A stretch of 64,000 bases of DNA from Rhizoctonia solani (taxonomy: Eukaryota; Basidiomycota; Agaricomycetes; Cantharellales; Ceratobasidiaceae), in assembly GCF_016906535.1 (NCBI RefSeq), contig NC_057381.1, positions 1,674,001 to 1,738,000 of the forward strand, written 5' to 3'. Below the pieces are notes generated by a model, which did no database searches, was not told the origin of the DNA, and saw nothing but the letters and a program-made list of their open reading frames with translations. Below are positions 49,912 through 59,571 of the stretch, one piece after another. A program made the translations under genes and the position numbers. How positions within the stretch are numbered: position 1 is the stretch's first letter; each line of letters opens with the position of its first letter.

Positions 49912-50896
49912 CAAAGAATAAACTGTGAGCTTAGTGGGGCCAATCATCTAGCCTCCCCTTATTCCTAAACTAGTAGTGAAGTTGCCTTATTTAGCAAGGA
50001 CGCTACTTAGTATCTATCATATCCCTCCTTCTCCACCATGTCTACCCAACCTTCCACCTATGTGCATGCCAACCCCAATGCGCTGTCAGTCCCCACCAAT
50101 ATCCAGGAGATACCTGCGTGGGCCCAGGAGATCAAAAACCTCCTCCTGGCTATGAACCAAAATCTATCCTTGGTCATAGGACAAGCGGCTGCCCACCATA
50201 CAGACATTGGCACCACTCAGGCTACCCTCAACAACCATGATAGTAGCATCACCAACCTTGACGCCCTCATTGTTAAACTAGGGGCTGATATTGCCAAAAT
50301 TGGCACCGCTGCTGCTTCTGGTTCCTCCCTTGCCTTGGCTACCAAGGCTCCTAAACTTGCAACACCAGACAAATTTGATGGGTCAGACAAAAATAAGGCA
50401 ATCTCCTTCAGAGTTGCTGTTTCTCATTATCTCAGGATCTCATATCCTGGCTCAACGGTGGATGAGCAAATCGCCTTTATTATCTCCTGCCTGGATGGCA
50501 AGGCCCATGAGTGGCTTGAGCCCTACCTGGAAGAGGATGTTGTTAAAGGGAACCCTGTTTCTTGGCTCCACAATTTGGATGCCTTCTGGCTGCAATTCAA
50601 TGCACGCTGGAATGTCCAAAATAGGACTGAGAACTTCTGCGCCAAGCTGCGCACCCTCAAACAAACCAAGGGAGTCCAAGATTATTACAAGGACTTCCAG
50701 ACCTATTCTCAAGGTCTTGGTTACAACGACCCCTCTCTCAGGGATATGTTCTATGATGGCTTATCCCACAAAATTAAGGAAACTCTCATGGTTCAAGATT
50801 ATGACCATGCAGATGCCTCTGTAACTCTTGCAACTCTTGCAGAGAAGGCCCTTAAAGTGGATCAATGCCTAGAGCAGTTTGCAGCCCAGCACAAGG

Positions 50897-51333
50897 TGTC
50901 ATGACCCATGCCTTTGCTGGCATGTCTCCTGACCAAGCCACCTACTAATAGGATATTCCACAGTCTTTAGAAGGCCGCATATACTCACATATATGCAGTC
51001 AGAACTGTCATTACTCTAAGGGCTCATGACTTAGAGACTGACAGTCCACCAGGGTCACATGACCTCCCCCCCTCCAGTCCTTTATCAAATACTATACTAA
51101 ACTACTACGGATTTGAGGTGGGGGGGGGGATGACATAATCTCTTCTATAATAATATATTATTCAGACCTTGCCCGCAGGCTCCATTAACATTGGCCCGCG
51201 GCTAGGGGGGCGGGGGGAGTGCAACGTCCCCCAGCAATATATATTATTCATATATCACTGTACATCACATATACTATATATCTTTGACAGTGGATATATA
51301 TGGTAATAACCTTTCCAGATATGGGTTATGACA
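50897..51333 (+). repeat. Left LTR of element D
   Basis: 437 bp, TGTCATGACCCATGCC...GGGTTATGACA; its ends form an 11-bp near-perfect inverted repeat. It contains a G-rich run and AT-rich stretches but no clear TATA box of the type seen in A, B and C LTRs. Confidence 0.9.
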
Positions 51334-52092
51334 TTGAAAACAAGCTGCTTACCTATACCCAGTATATATATATATATGTGTATATGTATTGCCTATAGGG
51401 GATGTGGGGATGACTAATGCCCCTACATCAATGATGCATCATATATATGAAGAATGAAGGTCAACCCCTTGGTACTTGGATTACCTTAAATGGTAACTCT
51501 CCTGCCAAAACAGGAAATACCTAGGTCAAGAAGGTATTGACTGAGGAGTTACCAAATAAGGAAGTCCACCTTCCCTTTTGGGAAGATGACAAATCAACCA
51601 TGACAAATCCAATCATGCTCAGTCATCACAGATTATGTAATTGATGATTATGTAATTGATGCTGACAAAGATGGATTAGTCATGAATTTGATTTGACACA
51701 GCCACATCACATGACCAAATATGCCATTTCAAATAATGTCCCATTTGTCATGGTAATGCCACTGTCATGTGATTGTGGCTGTGCGGGTGACCGGCTATCC
51801 TGGGCCGGATTGGGGAATAGGATTACCATAAAAGGAAATTTGGATGAGTCATATTGGAGTGTGGCTGTGCACACCATGTGGATGACTCATCCTTCTAGAA
51901 GGTTCTGGAGCTTCTTTTCTTCCAACTCCTTCCAAATATAGTATCTCCTCCACCGGAACTTCTTTTCACCGGTTCTTTTACTGCTTTCTGATTGGCTAAT
52001 CAAAGAAGACCCTGATGCTTCTTTGACTCATACTGCTTCTTGAGGCTGTGCTGCAATTTGAAATATGTATATAGACCCAAGTGAAGCCCAGG

Positions 52093-52138
52093 TATATAAA
52101 GGGGTGGGGACAGCTGCTTAAAAAACCAGCTTGTTTTT
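52093..52138 (+). promoter_or_regulatory. Promoter-like TATA and R-like start inside element D
   Basis: TATATAAAG at 52093 is followed 34 nt later by CAGCTTGTTTT (52127-52137). These 11 nt are complementary to 51337-51347, just after the left LTR. Spacing and complementarity match the A/B/C self-priming layout, but here the start lies in the interior, not in the LTR. Confidence 0.5.
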
Positions 52139-52737
52139 CCCCCCTGTCTTTGAACCCAAAAACTTAGATAGGTCCAGGAAGGCATGCTCCCTTAATGTGT
52201 GAACTTGTGACCATTTATTGGTAATCACATGACCATTGTGTGTAAACATGAGTAAACATTTGATATCATGAACTCTCTCTATCATGATGTCAGAACATTA
52301 AGGTCTCCTTCAGGCAATGGAATGCTTTTGGTCCAGCTTCCATTCCCTTATCCTTGCTTAATCAACCATATATCTAACTAGTAATCATACCTTTCCCAAG
52401 TCAGCATAGGTCAAGATCATACTACTTACTCAGAAGGGACTGAGTCTACAACATTGAGTACTACTTCTTACTCTTTCTGAGGGGGTTTAGGGTCCCCCCT
52501 CTATCTAGGTCATAGGAATAATAAGGTTCTTGGAGAGGGGAGAGCTTGGTTCAATTCCAGCTAACCTTACCTATTGACATATCTACTTATACTCAATGAT
52601 CAACAACTTTTCCATTATAAGGAAGAAGTCTTTCTTACCTATCAGTCAACTCTTGCTTCAAGACTACTTGAGAGGATTGATCTTCACCTCTAGCACACAG
52701 ACATATGGTTAAGCACCCTTTCCATCAGTTTGATCAG

Positions 52738-53169
52738 TACTTCCTTGGACCATGGTAGGGAGGGTAGAGTGTGTGGTCTGCTAAAAGGCTGGATCATCCC
52801 CAGCTAGCTTTACCTCTCCTATTTCATGGTCTTTCATCTGCTTTGGGTCAGTAAGGCTCTTGGTCTAGCTCTATAAGTCTGGTTCAATTCCAGCTAGCCT
52901 TACTTGGACCCTGGGAGGGAAGAAGACAGTCTCTAAATGGCTGCAAATATTGGTACTTCCTTAGATCATGGTGGGGATGGTAGAGTGTGTGGTCTGCTAA
53001 AAGGCTGGATCATCCCCAGCTAGCTTTACCTCTCCTACTTCATGATCTTTTATCTGCTTCAGGATCAGTAAGGCTCTTGGTCTAGCTCTATAAGTCTGGT
53101 TCAATTCCAGCTAGCCTTACTTGAACCCTGGGAGGGAAGAAGGCAGTGATGAATGACTGCAAATATTGA
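52738..53169. repeat. Tandem duplication of about 216 bp inside element D
   Basis: 52738-52953 and 52954-53169 are near-identical head-to-tail copies (both start tacttcctt and share GGCTGGATCATCCCCAGCTA and TAGCTCTATAAGTCTGGTTC). Scattered substitutions show the duplication predates the LTR pair's last insertion. Confidence 0.85.
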
Positions 53170-53527
53170 ACAAACAGCATTTGATTGAAAATTGGTCAAG
53201 TCATTTTCAATAAGTGCAATTTCAGGTCCCCTAAAACTTGCACTAAAAGGGGGATAGAGTAGAGAGAAGAAAGTAGGGTTACAGGGTGGTAACTACTCCA
53301 AGGTCAAGAGGAGAGTTACAACCATGTCACTACTTTCAACTAAAGGCTATGGAGGATGGACTATCAAGATGAACCATGTGTAGTTGGCCAATGACTGTTG
53401 GCCAATTACTGTCAAAAATGGGAAATTTTTTTTCTGTCCATTCAGTGCTGGTATCCTGTTAGAGGTAGCTTTCCTCTTATTTTGCACAGATCTAGGTCCC
53501 CTAGACTTGTGCTTAAAAGGGGGGCAA

Positions 53528-53963
53528 TGTCATGACCCATGCCTTTGCTGGCATGTCTCCTGACCAAGCCACCTACTAATAGGATATTCCACAGTCTTTA
53601 GAAGGCCGCATATACTCACATATATGCAGTCAGAACTGTCATTACTCTAAGGGCTCATGACTTAGAGACTGACAGTCCACCAGGGTCACATGACCTCCCC
53701 CCCTCCAGTCCTTTATCAAATACTATACTAAACTACTACGGATTTGAGGTGGGGGGGGGGATGACATAATCTCTTCTATAATAATATATTATTCAGACCT
53801 TGCCCGCAGGCTCCATTAACATTGGCCCGTGGCTAGGGGGGCGGGGGGAGTGCAACGTCCCCCAGCAATATATATTCATATATCACTGTACATCACATAT
53901 ACTATATATATCTTTGACAGTGGATATATATGGTAATAACCTTTCCAGATATGGGTTATGACA
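53528..53963 (+). repeat. Right LTR of element D
   Basis: 436 bp, nearly identical to the left LTR (CGTGG for CGCGG, ATTCAT for ATTATTCAT, one extra AT). Followed at once by target duplication CAAGG and the resumed A gag frame. Confidence 0.9.
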
Positions 53964-54588
53964 CAAGGGTCCCTCTTCCTCTTCAAACCAATCTGGAAGC
54001 AAATCCAGCACTTCTACGTCAGCAGCAGCCCAGGGAGCGCCCAGGGATAAACTGTCTGTTGGGGAACAGGTGTATGCAATTGTGGATGGAAAGGCTAAGA
54101 AGGGGGTTCTACAAAAGGTTGGCCAAAATGCCAAGGGAATAGCAGTTCCAATTGTCAAATGGAATGATGGCACCACCATGGATGTTACCTTTAAATCTCT
54201 TAAAAAGGATAACCACCCTGCCACTGCCACCTCTTCCACTGCTCCCAAGACTTCCTCCTCCTCCTTGCGCAACTCTGGTCCCTCACCAATGGACTTAGAC
54301 TCTGCCTCATCTAAAGGCAAAAAACCAATTATATGCGCAACATGTGGAGGTAGGGGACACTATGCCAACCAATGCCCCTCCAAATCCTACTCTGGCCATG
54401 AGGCCCATATCTCTGAGGATGAGTTGGAAAATGGGGACCTCTGAACACTAATGGGAACAGTGTATCAGAGGGAAATAATGGACATTTAGATAGCTTGGAA
54501 ATCTTTTCTGTAAATAATATATCTCCTTTAAATATATTTTCAAGCATCTTGCGTTCAACAAGTTCCCAACCCTAAGGTTACCAAGAAA

Positions 54589-56219
54589 ATGAAGCCCTTC
54601 TTTGGATGGGCTATGATTGATTCAGGTGCATCATCTTGCTTTATACACAAGGACTTGATCAAACAATATGGTATACCTACTACAAAAAAGTCTGTACCAC
54701 ATTGCCTTAAAGTGATTGATGGAAGAGACATTAGTTCTGGTTTGGTAGATTCAGAATGTATATTTACTTTAGAATTAGGTAGTCATAAAGAGGTTCTGAA
54801 ATGTAACATAGCTGATATAGGTAAACATAGCATAGTCCTTGGAATGTCCTGGCTCAAGTTACACAACCCTACTATAGACTGGCCTAATAAGCGTATTACT
54901 TTTAATTCTCAATATTGTAACAACACTTGTCTTTCTGTTTCTAATTCTATCCTGGGAAATGTCGGTGGGACTTCTAACCACCTTGAAGGCATACCAGAAG
55001 ACTTAGGAGGTGTTGAGGTAATTGAACCTCTTGAAGGCATCCCTAGGGAAACTGGAGGTACTGTGGATTCTCCACTTGAAAGTATCCCAGTAGAACTGCG
55101 CAATTTTGCGGAGGTATTTTCTGAGGACATGAAGGTGACGGAACTGCCGCCGCACCGTCCTTTTGATTTAGGGATTGATTTAATCGATCCTGATAAACCT
55201 GTTAAGGCTATGGTATACCCCTTGAAGGCATCTGATGATGAGGAACTTAGAAAACTCCTTAAAGAACAATTGGACAAAGGATTGATTTGCCCATCCAAGT
55301 CCAAATATGGTTCCCCAGTTCACTTTGTCAACAAGAAAAATGGGAAAAGGCGTATGGTTGTGGATTATAGATCCCTAAATGCAAATACAGTCAAGAATGC
55401 GTACCCTCTACCTCTAATACAGTCTCTCATTGAGAAACTAAGGGGCGCAAAATACTTTTCCACCATTGACCTGAAATCTGGATATAACTTGGTCCGGATA
55501 AAGGAAGGTGATGAATGGAAGACTGCGTTTAAAACCAAATATGGCCTGTTTGAATACCTAGTCATGCCCTTTGGGTTATGCAACGCTCCTGCTGCATTTC
55601 AGCACTTCATGAATGAGATATTTAGGGACATATTGGACGTCTATGTAGTAGTATATCTAGACAACATCCTAATATTCTCAGAAAGCAGGGAATTACACAC
55701 AAAACATCTCCAAGAGGTACTGAAAAGGCTGCAAGACAATGCATGCTACTGTAACCTGGAGAAGTGTAATTTCTATGCATCTGAAGTAGATTACCTTGGT
55801 GTCATTGCCAATGGTGAAGGAGTGAAAGCAGATCCCAAGAAAATCACTCAAGCGGTTGATTGGGCAACACCGCGCTCTGTCAAAGGGGTTCAAGAGTTTT
55901 TGGGCTTTATAAATTTCTATAGACGCTTCATACATAACTTCTCAAAATTGGCACAACCCTTATACCAACTACTCCAAAAGAATATACCTTGGGAGTGGGG
56001 TGAACGCCAAGAAGTGTCTTTTAAAGCTCTTGAACAGGCTCTCATTGAATCCCCTGTCTTAATCCAACCCAATCCATACAAGGAGTTTTTCCTTGAGTGT
56101 GACGCCTCTGATTTTGCAACGGGCGCTGTCCTTAATCAAAAGGGCAGTGATGATAAATTACACCCGGTTGCATTCCTATCAAAATCCCTAGCACCTGCTG
56201 AAAGAAACTATGATATCTT
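54589..56219 (+). pseudogene. pol: Pol of element A (protease, RT, partial RNase H), truncated
   Basis: Aspartic protease DSGASSCFI near residue 12. Reverse transcriptase blocks LLKEQLDKGLICPSKSKYGS, VDYRSLNANTVKNAYPLPLI and FSTIDLKSGYNLVRIKEGDE; LVMPFGLCNAPAAFQHFMNE follows. The catalytic box reads YLDN (residues 356-359) instead of YLDD, so one metal-binding Asp is lost. RNase H begins ECDASDFATGAVLNQ and stops at YDIF where L's LTR enters at 56220; the remaining frame to 56340 is LTR sequence. Integrase is absent. ATG 54589 is only the first Met of the open stretch; the pol leader upstream contains a stop (about 54575). Confidence 0.88.
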
Positions 56220-56770
56220 TGTCCTAGACGTCTGTAAGGACGTCGAGGAGGCGGGCGCTTGCGGCCGGGTAAGACTAAGTAAAAACCGCTTAAGGCGGTG
56301 GGCAAGCTACCTACAACGACAACCAACTATACTACGGTGACCAAGCCTGTAAGGGCAATGGTGAGCTAGCTAAGTACAACAAGGAAGTTGCTTAAGGCAA
56401 CCTAAAACTAAGTAACTAAGTGTTTACTGGACCTAAGGTAATCAACCTGGGTGTTACCATGGTTGGTTGGCCTTCTTATATATTACAAGGGTGAACTAAT
56501 TACAAATACAATATATGCAATACTATAACCAATAAGAACCCCAATCCGCAGTCGGCCTTACTCATGCATATGTGTCACTGACGTGTCATAGTGATGTCAT
56601 CAGGTGGAGGTGGTTACGTATGCTGAGGTAAGCGCGGATGGGGACGTGGCTTGGCGCTTAGCGTATGATATAAGCGCCAAAGTCACGTGATTGAAAATGT
56701 TGTCTGTTTGCCTTTGTTTAAATTTGAGAAAATGGGAATAAATTCCCTGGTATCGACTGTGTCTACGACA
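56220..56770 (-). repeat. 3' LTR of element L (C family)
   Basis: 551 bp; on the minus strand it starts TGTCGTAGACAC at 56770 and ends GTCTAGGACA at 56220. Somewhat diverged from the 573-bp copies. The minus-strand polypurine tract agagggggggcag abuts it. Confidence 0.88.
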
Positions 56771-57159
56771 CTGCCCCCCCTCTAAGGGCCTTGGCAGCGC
56801 CGAGGGCCTTCTTTTTCATTTCTTTTTCAAATTTTTCTAGGATTTTTTCGGCGTTTTTGAGGTTCTCCCTTGGTTCCCAGGTATTCTCTTCTGATCCATA
56901 GCCTTTCCATTTTACCCTGAAAAACCACTTCCCGTTCCTTTCTTCCATGTCTGTGATCCCTTCAACCTTGTATTCTTCTTCTCCATCCACAGTGACAGGT
57001 GGTGGCTGGTTCTCAAAGTTGCGCTTTTTGTCCCTTTTGACCTTTGACAGAAGACCCACGTAGAAAACGTTGTGGATTCTCATTGTGGGCGGAAGTTCTA
57101 GGCGGTATGCTCTGTTGGAGATTTTCTTGGTTACTTTGAAGGGGCCTAGGCGTTGTTTG
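56763..57159 (-). pseudogene. pol: Integrase C-terminus with chromodomain, element L
   Basis: The C-terminal tail of pol reads KQRLGPFKVTKKISNRAYRL, PPTMRIHNVFYVGLLSKVKR (GPY/F-like module), then a chromodomain EEEYKVEGITDMEERNGKWF, FRVKWKGYGSEENTWEPREN with the aromatic cage residues Y, W, W, and a basic tail ending RGGAVS at the LTR edge. Chromodomains of this class steer integration toward heterochromatin marks. The N-terminal remainder is missing, removed by the insertion of B. Confidence 0.88.
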
Positions 57160-57692
57160 TGTCATGACCCAAGAGGCATGAACACAGATACCCTAATATT
57201 CTATTATCTTTTTATCTAAATTTTACGAATTATATGGACCAAGGGATGTTCCCAACATGACCACAGGCCATGAAGGACTCCCCTGGCAGAGCAATCAACA
57301 TGGAATGTGAATGGTCCCTTTGTTTAGCCTGTTAGCTTTGTCCTCTGGTTACTTAGTTACCATATGTCCTTAGTTGCATTGTTCTATTGTTCTCTTAGTT
57401 ACCCATACCTTTGTAGTATGTCTTCCATTGTTCTCCTTTGTACTTTACAGTTCCCTTGTTCTGTATGATGTATATAATGAAGGGAGAGTTCTGGCATTCA
57501 GACCAGAACTTGACCTCCTGTCAATCTACTGACTACCCTCCCCACTCTCCTGCTCTATTCTAAGGGGTCTTGTGCCATATTTGGCAAGTAATCTCTCTAT
57601 CTAAAGTGTTGGTTGCAGTCTTCTGCTTATCCCCAAAGCCAGCACTGCCTCTTTAGGCATTTATCCCATTCTTCATTAGTCAGACTCTGACA
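57160..57692 (+). repeat. 5' LTR of element B
   Basis: 533 bp, TGTCATGACCCAAGAGG...CAGACTCTGACA. A TATA box (TATATAATG, 57471) lies 34 nt before AGAACTTGACCT (57505-57516). Left flank gtttg, inside L pol. Confidence 0.82.
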
Positions 57693-57694
57693 TT

Positions 57695-57706
57695 AGGTCA
57701 AGTTCT
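57695..57706 (+). promoter_or_regulatory. Element B self-priming primer-binding site
   Basis: AGGTCAAGTTCT, 2 nt after the LTR end, is the perfect reverse complement of AGAACTTGACCT (57505-57516). Compared with element A, paired positions have changed on both sides, keeping the helix. Confidence 0.75.
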
Positions 57707-58009
57707 TGGCTCTGTGCAGTGCTCTTGTTAGTGCTAGCATATAATACTCTACTGGGTGACGCATTTGCCCCAGTATTGCTTAACTAGGACTATTGGTGGG
57801 CCAGCTTAGTGGGCACTATAGTCTTAGGGGATTGAGACCATCTGTGGTACCAGTACCTGGGGAATAGCTGAAGGTCATAGGGGTGTAATAATCAAAGACC
57901 CTGAGGGACTAAGCAGTACCTGGATTACTATAGGGCTATAGACTAGGAATCACCAACCTGACAGGTGGATACATTCACCTACTGCCTTGCAAACTTAGTC
58001 AGCAAAACA

Positions 58010-58108
58010 CCCGCTTGCAGAACACCCACTTCTATATCACGCTTGTCCATAGCTGTTGATTAGTTGCAGGGGCTGTCCAAGGCTAGGTGTGGAGCAAAGT
58101 TTTAGCGC
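58010..58108 (+). promoter_or_regulatory. Conserved pre-gag leader block, element B
   Basis: CCGCTTGCAGAA, ATATCACGCTTGTCCATAGC, TTGATTAG, GTCCAAGGCTAGG and TTAGCGCC in the same order as in A and C. Confidence 0.65.
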
Positions 58109-58255
58109 CTAGAGCAGGAATTTTTAGTATAGTTTTTTGAACATTTTTAGGATAGTTTTTAGTAGTATAGCACTTTCAGTAGTATAGAACTCCTGTAACC
58201 TTTCTACTCTTTTCTACCTTTTATTTCTTCTTCTTTTTATTTTTCCACTTTCATC

Positions 58256-59569
58256 ATGAGCAGCCAAAATCTCTTTGTTACTGTGGATCCTGATTCTGTT
58301 TCCATTGCACCTTCATTACCTGCAGAGGTGTCTCAGACCCTCACAGCCTTGAAAACCTTAATCATGGCTGTTAATCATAATTTGCAGGTAGCAATTGGTC
58401 AGATCCACAATAACACTGCTGATCTTGCTACTGCCAACAACTCTCTTCAAAACCATGATGGTGGCATCACCCAGATGGAAGGGCAAGTCAAAGCCCTGGA
58501 GAATATTATCTCTGCTCTGGCTGGTGCCCCTCAAGGTTCTGGTTCAGGCTCAGGCTCTGGGTCCAGGAGGCCCAAGCTTAACCTACCAGAGAAGTTTGAT
58601 GGTAGTAACAAAGACAAAGCAGTTTCATTTAGGGTGGCTGTCTCTCACTATCTGAGGGTTTCATATCCCCAAGCCTCAGTTGAGGAACAGATAGCTTTTA
58701 TTATCTCTTGCCTGGAGGGTAAAGCTCATGAGTGGCTTGAACCCTACTTAGAAGAGGATGTGGTCAATAATCACCCAGTGGCTTGGCTCCACAGTATCAA
58801 TGGGTTCTGGTTGCAGTTCAATGCAAGGTGGAATGTCCAGAACAAGACTGAGAACTATAGGGCTAAATTCAAGACCCTAAAGCAAACCAAGTCTGTTCAA
58901 GATTACTACAAGGACTTCCAAACCTACTCCCAGAACCTAGGGTATAATGACATATCCCTAAGGGACTTTTTCTATGATGGCCTGTCTCTCAAAATCAAGG
59001 AGATGCTTATGGCTCAGGACTATGACCATAATGCCAGCAATGTTTCCTTAGAGAACCTTGCTGATAAAGCTCTGAAGATTGACCAGCGCCTAGAACAGTT
59101 CCAGGCACAACACAAGGGCCAGACCAACTCCTCTGGTTCCAAAAGTGGCACTACATTGTCAACAGGAGCCTTGGGCAATGTGACCAGGGATAAACTCACT
59201 GTTGGGGATAAAGTGTACATGATTGGACCAGATGGAAAAGCAAGGAAAGGCACCATTTCAAAAATTGGCAAAAATGCAAAGGGCATGTCTATTCCTACTG
59301 TGAAGTGGAATGATGGCACTGTGGTTGAGAGTAGCTTCAAAAGTCTCAAAAAGGACTCACATCCTGTAGACCCCTCTCCAGTCCAGCCAAAATCTTCCAA
59401 CTCTGGACCAAGCCCTATGGATCTTGACTCTGCAGGAAAGGGCAAAAAACCTATTGTATGCTCTACCTGTGGAGGAAAGGGACACTATGCTAGCCAATGT
59501 CCTTCTAATACATACTCTGGCTATGAAGCCCATCTATCTGAGAATGAGTCGGAAAATGGGGACCTCTGA
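58256..59569 (+). CDS. gag: Gag of element B
   Basis: Complete 437-aa capsid protein: MSSQNLFVTVDPDSVSIAPS, an N-terminal helical region, a GSGSGSGSRRPKL linker, the gag core VSFRVAVSHYLRVSYPQASV, FWLQFNARWNVQNKTENYRA and QDYYKDFQTYSQNLGYNDIS, an SH3-like segment GDKVYMIGPDGKARKG, and the zinc knuckle CSTCGGKGHYASQC (CX2CX4HX4C). It ends ENGDL, TGA 59567-59569. The pol ATG lies 2 nt after the stop in another frame, suggesting re-initiation or frameshifting for pol expression. Confidence 0.92.
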   Translation: MSSQNLFVTVDPDSVSIAPSLPAEVSQTLTALKTLIMAVNHNLQVAIGQIHNNTADLATANNSLQNHDGGITQMEGQVKALENIISALAGAPQGSGSGSGSGSRRPKLNLPEKFDGSNKDKAVSFRVAVSHYLRVSYPQASVEEQIAFIISCLEGKAHEWLEPYLEEDVVNNHPVAWLHSINGFWLQFNARWNVQNKTENYRAKFKTLKQTKSVQDYYKDFQTYSQNLGYNDISLRDFFYDGLSLKIKEMLMAQDYDHNASNVSLENLADKALKIDQRLEQFQAQHKGQTNSSGSKSGTTLSTGALGNVTRDKLTVGDKVYMIGPDGKARKGTISKIGKNAKGMSIPTVKWNDGTVVESSFKSLKKDSHPVDPSPVQPKSSNSGPSPMDLDSAGKGKKPIVCSTCGGKGHYASQCPSNTYSGYEAHLSENESENGDL

Positions 59570-59571
59570 AC

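Larger units (their letters stand above)
50897..53963 (+). mobile_element. Element D: non-autonomous LTR retrotransposon inserted in A gag
   Basis: 3,067 bp with two direct LTRs (50897-51333 and 53528-53963) and a perfect 5-bp target duplication, CAAGG (50892-50896, 53964-53968). The polypurine tract aaaaggggggcaa lies directly before the right LTR. The 2.2-kb interior has no ORF resembling gag or pol. The LTRs differ at only about three places (one substitution, a 3-nt and a 2-nt indel), so insertion is recent. The first 12 bases (TGTCATGACCCA) match those of element B, whose integrase may mobilise it. Confidence 0.88.
50038..54444 (+). pseudogene. gag: Gag of element A, interrupted by element D
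   Basis: Capsid protein. Starts MSTQPSTYVHANPNALSVPT; retrotransposon-gag core AISFRVAVSHYLRISYPGST, FWLQFNARWNVQNRTENFCA and QDYYKDFQTYSQGLGYND. The frame stops at 50904 only because D entered after codon HK (TSD CAAGG). It resumes at 53969 with GPSSSSSNQSGSKSSTSTS, then GEQVYAIVDGKAKKG, VPIVKWNDGTTMDV and the zinc knuckle CATCGGRGHYANQC (CX2CX4HX4C), ending ENGDL, TGA 54442-54444. Apart from D, no frame break was noticed. Clearly homologous to B gag. Confidence 0.88.
49070..56219 (+). mobile_element. Ty3/gypsy element A (interrupted, 3' part displaced)
   Basis: 5' LTR, self-priming site, leader, gag and pol as far as RNase H. Gag is split by element D and pol is cut at 56219 by element L. 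The rest (remainder of pol, 3' LTR) is not in the window and may lie past its end. The domain order PR-RT-RNase H in one pol frame is typical of Metaviridae-type retrotransposons. Confidence 0.9.
56220..57159 (-). mobile_element. Element L: 3' end of a chromodomain Ty3/gypsy element, minus strand
   Basis: Consists of a 3' LTR (56220-56770), polypurine tract and the last part of pol. It entered element A's pol and was then cut at 57160 by element B. Its LTR is of the same family as C and as the solo LTR at 46.2 kb. The 5' remainder is not in the window. Confidence 0.88.

Noticed and set aside
52738..53169. CRISPR-like or satellite array
   Set aside because: Only two copies, no spacer structure, and it lies inside a eukaryotic LTR element.
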